A stretch of 64,000 nucleotides of DNA from G963668185 sp963668185 (GCA_963668185.1 OY764162.1:2666001-2730000), one strand, 5' to 3'; counted from the stretch's first letter, positions 16,762 through 25,421 are shown. Notes: generated by a model not told the origin, from the letters alone. Program-made: numbers and translations.

Positions 16762-17742
16762 TTAGCCGTCCGCGCCTGAAGTGTGCGCCACCGGCAGGGG
16801 TTCGGTGGGAGCGGCGATCTTCGCTTGCTCGGTCCTCTTCTTTATCCGTTTTGGCAGGCGGATCATTGCCTGCTTGGCGACCGAAGCTCCGTAGAGGAAT
16901 ATGATCGCGGCAGTCCAGGCGCCGCCCAGCAGGATTACCGCGGAGCTCAGGGAGCCGTAAACCGCGTTCCGTTCTCCCAGCAGGTCCGCCGACCAGAGGA
17001 ACAGCAGCTTAATCGGCTCGTGGATGAACACCGCGGTGCACGCGCCGATTATCGGCCCGCGCCATCCGATCCGTACTCCCGGCGCGACCTTGTAAACGAT
17101 CGCGAACGCGCATCCTGTGAGTACGAACGGGACAATCAGCGTAACGTACTCGATCATGCGAAGTACGGCGGGGTTGAAGGTGGGCGCCACCTCGTTCGCT
17201 TCCACCGCGTGCGCCGCAAGCCGGAACGCGATGCCCATTCCAATGGAAATCAGGAAGACTATGCTCATCAACGCGGTCACTACCAGGCCGGTTGCGCTGC
17301 TTACCGACCACGTCGGAGGCCTGCGTCCGTACACCCGGTTCACCGCTCGGCTTGCGGCCATGAAGAGCCCCAACGACCCTATCAGCACGCCTCCCAGCGC
17401 CACCACGCTGGCAGCCACCCTGGCGTGGAAGAGCTGGTCCACGGCCGATTGCAGAAAGTCGCCGGACGTCGGGAGGAAGAAGATGACCATGTCGGTAATG
17501 GACCTTCGCAGGAACTCCTCGTCCACGAACGCAGACAACACCAGGATAGTCAAAGAGGCCATCGGGAACAGGGACAGAATCGTGAAGAAGGCCAGCGTCG
17601 CGGCCAGATCGGGCCCGTCGCGCCGCATGAGATGCACGAGGGCCGTCCAGAAGAAGCGGACCACGCGCCGCGCGCCGGCGCGGACCTGCGGCACATGGGT
17701 GTCTCGCAGGTTGGAGGCGATCTCTGCTCTGTCGATTCTCAT
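16762..17742 (-). CDS. YihY/BrkB-family inner membrane protein
   Basis: 326 aa with about six transmembrane segments. The family pattern is clear: DGPDLAATLAFFTILSLFP near residue 40, the GSLGLFMAASRAVNRVY loop, and a GPIIGACTAVFIHEPIK segment. Members are integral membrane proteins, formerly called ribonuclease BN in error; their biochemical role is not settled. The C-terminus is a basic cytoplasmic tail. Convergent with the DAO gene, 21 bp apart. Confidence 0.88.
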   Translation of the reverse strand: MRIDRAEIASNLRDTHVPQVRAGARRVVRFFWTALVHLMRRDGPDLAATLAFFTILSLFPMASLTILVLSAFVDEEFLRRSITDMVIFFLPTSGDFLQSAVDQLFHARVAASVVALGGVLIGSLGLFMAASRAVNRVYGRRPPTWSVSSATGLVVTALMSIVFLISIGMGIAFRLAAHAVEANEVAPTFNPAVLRMIEYVTLIVPFVLTGCAFAIVYKVAPGVRIGWRGPIIGACTAVFIHEPIKLLFLWSADLLGERNAVYGSLSSAVILLGGAWTAAIIFLYGASVAKQAMIRLPKRIKKRTEQAKIAAPTEPLPVAHTSGADG

Positions 17743-18024
17743 GAGATTGACACAGAACGCAATGCGCCCCTTGCTGCGCGCGAGTCAGTTCGCTTGGATG
17801 CCGTGCGCAGCCCTGGGTCCGGTTGGTGCGGTGTGCTGTCCATTAGTTGATCGGGCATCAGAATAGCGCAAAACTCGGTCTCCTGTCACCTTGCGCAGTC
17901 CTTTCGTATCTGTTCAGACCCCGTGAGATGCAAGTCCGTTCGCCCTGAGCCTGTCGAAGGGCACGCCCTCAGCCGACGCCCGTTATGGTTCGACAAGCTC
18001 CCGAATCCGCTCATGGTGGGCTTA
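17743..18024. repeat. intergenic region with two palindromic repeats in opposite orientation
   Basis: A gccctgagcctgtcgaaggg element at 17937-17962 is followed by an inverted relative (ggttcgacaagc...catggtgggct) at about 17981-18022. The rest of this ~280-bp stretch has no gene that I can support. Confidence 0.55.
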
Positions 18025-18381
18025 TCAGTCTTCGGAATCGTAGTCGTACACGGCGGGCAGCGGCTCCTCCGCTCCGGCCCTTTGTACTTCCGAGCCCGGC
18101 CCTGAGTCATCCGCGAACCGGGCCATCGGAATCGCCGGCATGGTCATCACGTCCACGCCGGCGGACTGGCCGAGGTGGACGGAGTACCGCGCGACGGCCT
18201 CGTTGTCCGGCGCCTCCACGATGTTCACAAAATCGTAGCTGCCCAGAACTGCGTACACGCCAAGCAGATTTACGTCGGGCGACTTTATCTGCCGCTGGGC
18301 ATGTAGCAGCGAGTCCGGCTCATGGGTCAGCTTCTCCCGCCCGTCAGGCAGCAGCTTCAGTAGCTGGATGAACGTTGGCAT
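18025..18381 (-). CDS. GYD-domain protein
   Basis: 118 aa. ATG 18381 with AAGGAG 7 bases upstream. The dimeric alpha/beta-barrel GYD pattern covers residues 1-90 (MPTFIQLLKL ... GVYAVLGSYDFVNIVEAPD). Small stand-alone GYD proteins are common in this kind of genome; no reaction is established. The acidic C-terminal ~25 residues are an extension beyond the domain. Divergent from the SRPBCC gene, so the 72-bp gap between them should hold both promoters. Confidence 0.8.
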   Translation of the reverse strand: MPTFIQLLKLLPDGREKLTHEPDSLLHAQRQIKSPDVNLLGVYAVLGSYDFVNIVEAPDNEAVARYSVHLGQSAGVDVMTMPAIPMARFADDSGPGSEVQRAGAEEPLPAVYDYDSED

Positions 18382-18453
18382 TCTGGCACTCCTTCTAGGT
18401 CGTTACATAGGCTACTATGATTGGTGCGTGGAATCATCTTTGGAGAAGAGACA

Positions 18454-18999
18454 ATGAGCGCACGTCCCGCAAGAATGAGCGACGAAGCCGTCTCAGCCGC
18501 CACCGGCAGAGACTGGAGCGAGTGGTTCGCCGTCCTCGATGACGCGGGCGCCGCGAAGATGAAGCACGCCGACATTGCCCGCATGGTCGGCGTGCAGCAC
18601 GAAGTCTCCGGCTGGTGGGCGCAGACCGTGACCGTGGAGTATGAGCGCGAGCGCGGCCTGCGGGACGTCCACCAGACCGCGCGCGGCTACGAAGTCAGCG
18701 TGAGCAAGACGGTTCCAGCGTCCGTCGAGTCCCTGTTCGCCGTGTGGGACGACGACCGCCGGCGCGGAGAATGGCTCGGCGCGTCCATGAAATCCAGAAA
18801 GGCTAACCTGAACAAGTCCATGCGCTTGGAGACGGGTGAGCGCGGCAGCGACCTGTCCGTCAGCTTCTACCCCAGGGCGCATGACCGCTGTCAGGTCGTG
18901 GTCCAGCAGACCAAGCTCGCCGATCGCGATGAAGTAGAAGACCGCCGCGCCTTCTGGAAAGACGCCCTGGCACAGTTGCCGGATGCCGCCCAGCCATAG
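18454..18999 (+). CDS. DUF4287-like plus SRPBCC (AHSA1-like) domain protein
   Basis: 181 aa. ATG 18454 follows ggagaagag; the open frame also contains a TTG at 18421, less likely. Residues 1-65 form a helical segment ending KMVGVQHEVSGWWAQTV-like (DUF4287 type: DWSEWFAVLD and the conserved GWWAQ). Residues 80-180 form a START/SRPBCC-type fold (GYEVSVSKTVPAS, LFAVWDD). The family may bind small hydrophobic ligands. Function is not established. Confidence 0.75.
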   Translation: MSARPARMSDEAVSAATGRDWSEWFAVLDDAGAAKMKHADIARMVGVQHEVSGWWAQTVTVEYERERGLRDVHQTARGYEVSVSKTVPASVESLFAVWDDDRRRGEWLGASMKSRKANLNKSMRLETGERGSDLSVSFYPRAHDRCQVVVQQTKLADRDEVEDRRAFWKDALAQLPDAAQP

Positions 19000-19020
19000 T
19001 TCGTTCGCCGCAACCCCGCG

Positions 19021-19080
19021 TAGGGGCGCTTCGCGAAGCGCCCTCCCCCGTTCGTGGTGAGCTTGTTCGAACCATGAACG
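19021..19080. repeat. tandem pair of dispersed repeats (taggggcgcttcgcgaagcg and ttcgtggtgagcttgttcga types)
   Basis: A perfect hairpin gcgcttcgcgaagcgc at about 19026-19041 inside the first element is followed directly by a second repeat-family copy at 19049-19080. Noncoding; lies between two same-strand genes. Confidence 0.65.
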
Positions 19081-19204
19081 GCACGTCCGCCCCTGCGTTT
19101 GATTCGAGACGCGCTCGCTCGTAGAATTCGGAGCAAGCCGTACACGCAGACCCCGCCGGGCTGTCGTGCGTACATACGGACATCCATAGATTCAGGAGAA
19201 AACA

Positions 19205-20341
19205 ATGCCGCAGGTAAATCCAGACAGGACGCAGTTGTTGGGACCGCGTTACGTGTTCTCGCCCTACTTCGAGGCCACGGAACAGGCCGGAGCCTTCCAG
19301 TACGTCCCTTACAATCGCGTCCATTGGCCCGTAAACTACGGCAACGACCCGGACGAGCAGTACAGCGCCGTCACCGAGCGCGTAGGGCTGATGGACGTCG
19401 CCTGCGAGCGCCCCGTAGAGATCCGCGGCCCGGACGCCCAGTCCTTCACCGACTACCTGTGCACGCGCGACCTCTCCACCATCGGCGCTGACCAGGCGCG
19501 CCACACCGCCGTCTGCGAGCCAGACGGCACCCTCTACTGCGAGGCCATGGTCCTGAAGCTGGAGGACGATGTCATGTGGGTCTTCAACGGCCCCTCCGAC
19601 TTCGACATCTGGGCGCGCGCCATAGCCGCCCACACCGACTACGACATCACGGAAATCCTCGTCACGAGAGTTGCCCCGATCGGTCTCCAGGGGCCGAGGT
19701 CCTACGACATCATGAAGGCAGTGGCCCCGGCAGCCGCCGACATGCGCTTCTTCCGCTGGGTGCGCGTTCCGATCGCTGGCGTGGACACCGTTGTCGTGCG
19801 GAGCGGATGGAGCGGCGAGTACGGCTTCGAGCTATGCCCCGTAAACGCGAGCGAGGCGATGGGCGTCTGGAATGCGCTCGTCGATGAGGGCGAGCAGCAC
19901 GGCCTCATGATCACCAGCATGACCGGCCCCCGCTACGAGCGGGGCGTAACCGACACCACGCACGGCTGGAACCTCGGCCTGAACCCCTACGAAGCGCGGC
20001 TGGGCCGAGTGGTCAACCTGAACGCCGGCCCGTTCGTCGGCAAAGAAGCCCTGCAGCGCATCCATGACGAAGGCCCAAGCCGCAAGTCCGTCGGCTTGTT
20101 CCTGGACGTGGAGTCGCTCCCGCGCATGGAAGCGAACTGGCCCGTAACCTCCGAAGGCAGGAGCGCAGGCGTCCTTCTGGACTACACCTACTCCCGCATG
20201 TTCGGTCGCCACATCGCCCGCGCCCTCGTGGACGCCTCCATAGAGGTCGGCCAGACCATAACCATCCACCACCCGGATGGCGAAGCCAGCGCCGAAGTCA
20301 CGACCATCCCGTTCCCAGACTCCGGCACCGCCAAAGCCTGA
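19205..20341 (+). CDS. GcvT-family folate-binding protein, DMSP-demethylase (DmdA)-like
   Basis: 378 aa. ATG 19205 has AGGAG 7 bases upstream. The GcvT fold is visible: VGLMDVACERPVEIRGPDA near residue 60, VAPIGLQGPRSYDIM near 158, FFRWVRVPIAG and the VRSGWSGEYGFEL signature near 200, then GLGLNPYEARLGR-like residues. The segment order and the MDVACER/FFR...RSGxSG spacing resemble DmdA and other tetrahydrofolate-dependent demethylases more than the glycine-cleavage T protein. No gcvH or gcvP is nearby. It probably transfers a methyl or methylene group to tetrahydrofolate. DMSP as substrate is a guess. Confidence 0.75.
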   Translation: MPQVNPDRTQLLGPRYVFSPYFEATEQAGAFQYVPYNRVHWPVNYGNDPDEQYSAVTERVGLMDVACERPVEIRGPDAQSFTDYLCTRDLSTIGADQARHTAVCEPDGTLYCEAMVLKLEDDVMWVFNGPSDFDIWARAIAAHTDYDITEILVTRVAPIGLQGPRSYDIMKAVAPAAADMRFFRWVRVPIAGVDTVVVRSGWSGEYGFELCPVNASEAMGVWNALVDEGEQHGLMITSMTGPRYERGVTDTTHGWNLGLNPYEARLGRVVNLNAGPFVGKEALQRIHDEGPSRKSVGLFLDVESLPRMEANWPVTSEGRSAGVLLDYTYSRMFGRHIARALVDASIEVGQTITIHHPDGEASAEVTTIPFPDSGTAKA

Positions 20342-20395
20342 ACCACTAATTCTTGAAAGGAGCGCCTCCTACCCCTGTCACTCCGAACACCCATA

Positions 20396-20428
20396 CTGTC
20401 ATTTCGAGCGAAGCGAGAAATCTAACAG
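20396..20428. repeat. ctgtcatttcgagcgaagcg-type repeat fragment
   Basis: Short relative of the MITE-like end (left-end sequence plus gagaaatct) in the gap before the DUF429 gene. Similar fragments occur near 39979 and 44880. Confidence 0.5.
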
Positions 20429-20471
20429 TGCCCGTACGCATGACACGCTGCTCTCTGGCTGAGACCCTCGC

Positions 20472-21215
20472 ATGACCGCGGCGCCAGAATTCATCCTCGG
20501 CTTCGATCCAGGTGGACAGAAAGCCTTTGGCTGGAGCGTATGCAAACGGGACCGTGACGGCAGATTGTGCCGTGTGGAGACTGGTGTGGTGAGTAACGCC
20601 GAAGAAGCACTCTGTGCAGTCAAGGGGAAAGTTGGAGCCTCCAGAGTCTTGGCAACAGGCATCGACGCTCCATTACTCTGGAGCAAGAAGGGGAATAGAG
20701 AGATTGACCGCAAGATCAGATGCGAGTTGAGTGAGAAGTGTTTCGAGACACGCTGCCGGAAGAGAAGCAAGAGACAAGTGCACGAAACGGTTCAGCACAT
20801 CAATAGTTTACGAGGTGCGTGCACAGTTCAAGGTGTCTTGCTGGCAAAGTATCTTAGCGAAGAGCATCCCCATGCAAAGATTACGGAGACGCATCCCAAG
20901 GCCTTGTCCTTTCTGCTAAGGTGCGAGTGCGAATGCTCGAAAGAGCACGAGTGTCAGGACGAATGCAGAGAGCTTTGTCGCTTGCTAGAAGCTACACTAG
21001 ATAAGAAGAAAGTTGAGGAACACCAATGCGGAAAGGAGGAGCCCAAGCGAGACAGGCGCGATGCCGTCATTTCTGCGTATGCCGCTTGGTCAATGCTCAA
21101 TCAACTTGAGTTGAAGCCCCATGACCGCACATGGAGTAATCTTTACGAGCAGGAACCCAATCCTCTTCGACCATTCGGCACTTGCGTAAGCTACTGGATG
21201 CCAATTACGCCATAG
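20472..21215 (+). CDS. DUF429-like RNase H-fold protein with a Cys-rich insert
   Basis: 247 aa. N-terminal GFDPGGQKAFGW, a TGIDAPLLW segment near residue 63, ETHPKALSF near 139 and RRDAVISAYAAW near 195 match the acidic-residue layout of DUF429 proteins (RNase H-like fold, possibly nucleases). Residues 150-186 carry seven Cys (151, 153, 155, 161, 165, 169, 186) plus His, an insert that could bind metal and that I do not associate with typical members. Base composition is visibly less GC-rich than the neighbours, which suggests transfer. No clear ribosome-binding site before ATG 20472, so the start is tentative. Confidence 0.65.
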   Translation: MTAAPEFILGFDPGGQKAFGWSVCKRDRDGRLCRVETGVVSNAEEALCAVKGKVGASRVLATGIDAPLLWSKKGNREIDRKIRCELSEKCFETRCRKRSKRQVHETVQHINSLRGACTVQGVLLAKYLSEEHPHAKITETHPKALSFLLRCECECSKEHECQDECRELCRLLEATLDKKKVEEHQCGKEEPKRDRRDAVISAYAAWSMLNQLELKPHDRTWSNLYEQEPNPLRPFGTCVSYWMPITP

Positions 21216-21230
21216 TGAGGAGCACTCCCC

Positions 21231-22625
21231 ATGACCCATCCTGACATCGCCCTGATGGCCCACCTGATGCGCCGCGCCGGCTTCGGCGCTCCCAGGACCG
21301 AGCTCGAAGCACGCGCCGCCGCCGGCTACGAGGCCACCGTCGAAGAGCTTCTGTCCCCCGAAGACCAGGAGCCGGTGGACATCTTCGAGTTCCTGCGCTA
21401 CCACCCAAGCCACTGGAAGCCCGGCACCCTCGGCGGCGTCGGCCAGGCAAGCTGGGTGTACCGCATGATCGCCACCAACGCGCCGCTCCAGGAGAAGATG
21501 ACCCTCTTCTGGCACCAGATCTTCGCCACAGGCGTCTCCAAGGTCGACCACTACCACGAAGTAACCGCCATGGTGGACATGTTCCGGGACATCGGCATGG
21601 GCAAGTTCCGCGACATCGTCACCGGCGTCGCTAAGAACCCGGCCATGATCTTCTGGCTCGACAACCACGAGAACCACGCATACGCCGTCAACGAGAACTG
21701 GGGCAGGGAGCTTCTCGAACTCTTCACCATGGGCGTCGGCAACTACACTGAGGAAGACGTTTACGAGGCCAGCCGCGCCTTCACGGGCTGGACGATAACG
21801 CCCAACCTGCCGCGGTTCACCATGGGCCGGTTCGACTGGGAGTTTGAGTACCGCGACCACGATCACGACCACACGGAGAAGAACTTCCTCGGTCACACCG
21901 GCAACTTCAACGGCGAAGACGTGATCGAGATCATCCTCGACCACCCGCAGTGCTCCCGGTTCATCGCCCGCCACCTGTACAACTACTTCGTTGCGGACGA
22001 GCCGCAGGTCCCCGCATGGAACGACACGCCGCCCAGGGACCCGGAGGCCGTTGAGGCTATAGCCGCCGCCCTGCGAGAGTCGGACTACGACATGCGCCAC
22101 GCCCTGCGTGTGCTCTTCAACTCGGACTTCTTCAAGGACGCCCGCTTTGCCAGGGTGAAAAGCCCGGCTGAGGCCGTCATCGGCGCCCTGCGCCTCGCCG
22201 GCGGCAACGACTTTCCCGGCCCCTTCATGGTCGACTACGCTGAGGCCATCACCAACATGGGACAGGAGTTGCTGAACCCGCCCTCGGTTGAAGGCTGGCA
22301 CACCGGCGTCGAGTGGATCAACACAGGCTCCTCGGTCAAGAGGATCAACTTCTTCGCGGAGGTCCTGGGCGACGTGGGCCGCCCCGGCATTCACGAAATG
22401 CTCACTCGATTGAAGGCCCGGGGCGAGCTTTCGCCCGACGAGTTCGTCGACGGCTGTCTGGACCTCATGGGCCCCGTCGAAGTGACCGAGGACACTCACC
22501 GCGAGCTTGTAGATCACGCCGCCCAGTCCGGCCCGGTCGACTGGACCGGCAACGGGGCGTCGGAGACGCGCTTCTCCGAGATGGTGCAGTTGATCGCGTC
22601 CACAAGAGACTACCAGTTCGCATAG
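21231..22625 (+). CDS. DUF1800-family protein
   Basis: 464 aa. ATG 21231 with GAGGAG upstream. DUF1800 hallmarks: AHLMRRAGFGA at the N-terminus, MTLFWHQIFATG near residue 90, the NENWGRELLELFTMGVGNYT block near 145, AFTGWTI, the FLGHTGNFNGEDVI block, and LLNPPSVEGW near 345. Function of the family is not known; it usually pairs with a DUF1501 gene, which is absent here. No signal peptide is seen. The NHL-propeller gene follows in the same direction. Confidence 0.9.
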   Translation: MTHPDIALMAHLMRRAGFGAPRTELEARAAAGYEATVEELLSPEDQEPVDIFEFLRYHPSHWKPGTLGGVGQASWVYRMIATNAPLQEKMTLFWHQIFATGVSKVDHYHEVTAMVDMFRDIGMGKFRDIVTGVAKNPAMIFWLDNHENHAYAVNENWGRELLELFTMGVGNYTEEDVYEASRAFTGWTITPNLPRFTMGRFDWEFEYRDHDHDHTEKNFLGHTGNFNGEDVIEIILDHPQCSRFIARHLYNYFVADEPQVPAWNDTPPRDPEAVEAIAAALRESDYDMRHALRVLFNSDFFKDARFARVKSPAEAVIGALRLAGGNDFPGPFMVDYAEAITNMGQELLNPPSVEGWHTGVEWINTGSSVKRINFFAEVLGDVGRPGIHEMLTRLKARGELSPDEFVDGCLDLMGPVEVTEDTHRELVDHAAQSGPVDWTGNGASETRFSEMVQLIASTRDYQFA

Positions 22626-22637
22626 GGAAGCAGCGCC

Positions 22638-22767
22638 GTGACCACTCAAATCATCGCCAACACAATCAACCCCTTCCCCAGTCTGCTGGGGAAGGCTGGG
22701 ATGGGGTTCTGCATCGCACGAATGGGATCCGGTGAGGTTCGCTAATGGTTACTCAAATCATCGCCAA
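22638..22767 (+). repeat. duplicated gene start flanking a palindromic repeat
   Basis: The first codons of the NHL gene (atg + gttactcaaatcatcgccaa, 22745-22767) are preceded 107 bp upstream by a near copy (gtg + accactcaaatcatcgccaa, 22638-22660). Between them is a cccttccccagtctgctggg repeat (22670-22706). The upstream copy begins in frame as V/M-TTQIIAN but leads into the repeat. Confidence 0.65.
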
Positions 22768-23776
22768 TAGGGTTTACGACTACAGTCACGCCATTGGCGG
22801 CAGGGACATGATGAAGCCGTACAGCCTCGCATTGGCGTCGGGCAACGTTCTGTACCTGGTGAATCGCCTCATCTCCGGCCTGGCGCAGGTCCGCGCGGGG
22901 GCCGGAATCCCTACACAGATCAAGAAGATCGACACAGGCGCCGCTCCGGGGCAGGAGGAACTTCTGGCGGAGTTCGGCGTCATGGGCGAAGGCGAAGACC
23001 AGGTCTATTGGCCGTCCGGCATCGCCTGCGACAGCGCCGGCAACGTGTACGTCGCCGACGAGTGGCGGAACCGCATCGCCGTGTTTGACGGTGACGGACG
23101 TTTCCTCCGCGCGTGGGGAGAGCAGGGGAGTGGCGAAGGCCAGATCCTCGGCCCGTCCGGCCTGCAGTTCGACGTCGACGACAACCTGTACGTCGTCGAT
23201 GGCCGCAACCACCGCGTCCAGAAGTTCACCGGCGGCGGCGAGCGCATCGGCGGCTGGGGATCGCAGGGCTCCGGCCCCGGGCAGTTCGACTCGCCCTGGG
23301 GCCTGACCATCGACCATAACGGCGATGTGTACGTCGCCGACCACAAGAACAACCGCGTCCAGAAATTCACGCCCGAAGGCGAGTACCTGATGGAGTTCGG
23401 CAGCTACGGCGAAAAAGTGGGCGAGTTGAACCGCCCCACAGATGTCGCCGTCGACCCGGACGGAGACGTCTACGTTTGCGACTGGGCCAACAACCGCGTC
23501 AACGCATACGACAGCGCCGGCGCGCCCATCACCACGTTCGTAGGCGACGCCGCCGAGCTATCGAAGTGGCAGCAGCAGTTCGTCGACTCCAACGAAGGCG
23601 AGAAGCTGGCTAGGCGAAGGGCAGTGGACAAAGAAATCGGCTGGCGTCTCGCCATGCCCACCGCCGTCGAGTTCCACCCCGCCAATAACTGGCTCATCAT
23701 CTCAGACTACCAGCGCGGCCGCTTCCAGATCTACGCCAAGCTAAGCGACTACGACGAACCTCAGTTCAACCTGTAA
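22745..23776 (+). CDS. NHL-repeat beta-propeller protein
   Basis: 343 aa. ATG 22745 after a ggtgagg site. At least four NHL units are visible from about residue 80: WPSGIACDSAGNVYVADEW, GPSGLQFDVDDNLYVVDG, SPWGLTIDHNGDVYVADH and RPTDVAVDPDGDVYVCDW, each followed by NNRVQKF-type strands. A divergent last blade contains MPTAVEFHPANNWLIISD. No signal peptide. NHL propellers bind proteins or ligands; some are lyases or lactonases, but no catalytic residues can be assigned. It follows the DUF1800 gene. Confidence 0.88.
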   Translation: MVTQIIANRVYDYSHAIGGRDMMKPYSLALASGNVLYLVNRLISGLAQVRAGAGIPTQIKKIDTGAAPGQEELLAEFGVMGEGEDQVYWPSGIACDSAGNVYVADEWRNRIAVFDGDGRFLRAWGEQGSGEGQILGPSGLQFDVDDNLYVVDGRNHRVQKFTGGGERIGGWGSQGSGPGQFDSPWGLTIDHNGDVYVADHKNNRVQKFTPEGEYLMEFGSYGEKVGELNRPTDVAVDPDGDVYVCDWANNRVNAYDSAGAPITTFVGDAAELSKWQQQFVDSNEGEKLARRRAVDKEIGWRLAMPTAVEFHPANNWLIISDYQRGRFQIYAKLSDYDEPQFNL

Positions 23777-23801
23777 GAGGTAAGAGGGGACGCCCGCATC
23801 A

Positions 23802-24176
23802 CTACGCCTCGGACGTGCCGTCCGTCCCGGCCAGCGCTAGAACGCCGTTCACGAAATCGTGCACAATCGCGCGGTCGTCCAAGATCTCGAACTCCTCCAT
23901 GAAGTCGTGGTAGAAGTTGCGGTGAAACTTTTCCGCGGCGGCAAATCCGCCTCGTAGCGCTGGGTCGCCGGACTGGTCCGCAAGTTGCCGCACTGCCGTT
24001 TTCAGTGAGCGGTGACTTCCATCAGGCCATCCGTTGTTTTGTGCCGCTGCCATGACAGCATGAGAAGCGGCGCCCCATAGCTTCTCGCAGGCTTGCAGCC
24101 GGTCTCCGACGCTGAATTCCTTGTCGGAGTCCCTCAAGAACGTTCTGGCGGTCTGGATATGCTCGACTGCGTTCAT
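23802..24176 (-). CDS. PaREP1/HEPN-like small protein, copy 1
   Basis: 124 aa. ATG 24176 is chosen because GGAGGGG lies 9 bases upstream and the protein then aligns from its first residues with the paralog at 27531-27896. Shared core: TARxFL...EFSVG, EKLWGAASHAVM, GSHRSLKTAVRQLADQ and the FAAAEKFHRNFYHDFME segment. This is the PaREP1-type all-helical pattern, related to HEPN proteins; the canonical HEPN RNase motif RxxxxH is not obvious. The gene is flanked by a duplicated copy of the end of the NHL gene, which suggests insertion. Confidence 0.7.
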   Translation of the reverse strand: MNAVEHIQTARTFLRDSDKEFSVGDRLQACEKLWGAASHAVMAAAQNNGWPDGSHRSLKTAVRQLADQSGDPALRGGFAAAEKFHRNFYHDFMEEFEILDDRAIVHDFVNGVLALAGTDGTSEA

Positions 24177-24237
24177 GGGATCAGGCCCCTCCATTTTCTT
24201 GCCTAAGCCAACACAGTTCATCTCTTGGCTTGGATTA

Positions 24238-24306
24238 TACCAAGCGCGGCCGCTTCCAAATCTACGCCAATCTAAGCGACTACGACGAACCCCAGTTCAA
24301 CCTGTA
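24238..24306 (+). pseudogene. duplicated 3' end of the NHL-propeller gene
   Basis: About 68 bp repeat the last 23 codons of the NHL gene (23708-23775) with a few substitutions and one extra base, ending in the same NL-stop. The duplicate has no start and cannot be a gene. The PaREP1-like gene lies exactly between the two copies. Confidence 0.8.
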
Positions 24307-24316
24307 GCGCCCACCT

Positions 24317-25411
24317 TTACTCGATTACGTGCACCGGCTCGCCGACCACGTCCTCGCGCAGCGTCAGGCCCAGCCCCGGCGCGTCCGATGCCGTGATGTT
24401 CGGGCCGTCCCTCTCAGGAAAGCCGTCGGCCGTTTTCAGAGTCACGTAGTCCGTGAGGTCCGTGTAGCAGATCAGGTACTTCGGGTCCGTGCTCGCCGCG
24501 AAGTGCAGCAGCGCGGAAGACACGATCTCGCTGCCCCAGGAGTCGTCCGGCACCACACTGATGCCCAGGTCCAGCGCAAGGTCTCGCATCTTCCTCGCCT
24601 TCGTCAGTCCGCCGACGCGCGCCACCTTGATCGCGATCATGTCCATCGCGCCAGCCTCGTACCCGCGAATGATGTCCTGCGGCGTCTCGATCAGTTCGTC
24701 CAGCTTCACCGGGAGCGGACACCGTCGCCGGAAGTCGATGCTCTCCTCCCACGTCAGGCACGGCTGCTCCATGATCACCGGCAGGTCGCGAATCGCGTTC
24801 GCCACCGTGATCGCCTCCGTCAGTGTGTACCGGGTGTTCCCGTCCAGCAGCAGGATCTCGTCTGGGTTGAGAATGTCACACACGGCCTCGATCGCTGGTA
24901 TGTCCTGCTTGGGACTTCGGCCCACCTTCTGCTGGAACGCCCGGAAGCCCTCCGCCCGCTTCTCGAGACATGCGTCAACAATCTCTTCCGTCGTCACCGG
25001 ATACTCCGGCGGGAAGTAGATAGAGCGATACAGCGGCGCCTGCCCCTCGTACCGTCCGCCCAGCAGATCGCACACCGGCCGCCCCGTAGCCTGCCCCATG
25101 ATGTCCCACAGCGCCATGTCCAGCGGCGACTTCACGTACAGGTCATGGCTGAAGAAGGCGTCCCACTTGCGGTTGAGCCGCTCGTAGTGGAACGGGTCCT
25201 CCCCGATGAGGTGTTCTGCGATTATCGGAATGCCCGCGATCGCCCCTTCCGCGAATCCGCGCATGTAATTCGCGTTGATGGTGCACACCTCGCCGAGGCC
25301 GACGTGACCTTCGTCAGTTTCCATCTTCACGATTACCGTCCGACTCCCCCGCGAGGAGTTTTCCTTGAACGGCAGGATTGCCGTATAGACCGATATCCTG
25401 GTTATCTTCAT
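24317..25411 (-). CDS. enolase-superfamily enzyme (mandelate racemase/muconate lactonizing group)
   Basis: 364 aa. ATG 25411; its ribosome-binding site TGAGGA includes the stop codon of ureC, so translation is probably coupled. N-terminal capping domain (residues 1-125), then the barrel. Metal ligands are Asp in LLLDGN (about 195), Glu in VIMEQP (about 221) and Asp/Glu in PVKLDE (about 243). A Lys in FQQKVG near 168 and another in MIAIKVARVGGL near 270 could be the acid/base pair typical of racemases and cis-3-hydroxyproline-dehydratase-like members. The reaction is abstraction of a proton alpha to a carboxylate; the substrate is unknown. Placement directly after ureC is unusual. Confidence 0.88.
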   Translation of the reverse strand: MKITRISVYTAILPFKENSSRGSRTVIVKMETDEGHVGLGEVCTINANYMRGFAEGAIAGIPIIAEHLIGEDPFHYERLNRKWDAFFSHDLYVKSPLDMALWDIMGQATGRPVCDLLGGRYEGQAPLYRSIYFPPEYPVTTEEIVDACLEKRAEGFRAFQQKVGRSPKQDIPAIEAVCDILNPDEILLLDGNTRYTLTEAITVANAIRDLPVIMEQPCLTWEESIDFRRRCPLPVKLDELIETPQDIIRGYEAGAMDMIAIKVARVGGLTKARKMRDLALDLGISVVPDDSWGSEIVSSALLHFAASTDPKYLICYTDLTDYVTLKTADGFPERDGPNITASDAPGLGLTLREDVVGEPVHVIE

Positions 25412-25421
25412 AAGTTGATCC

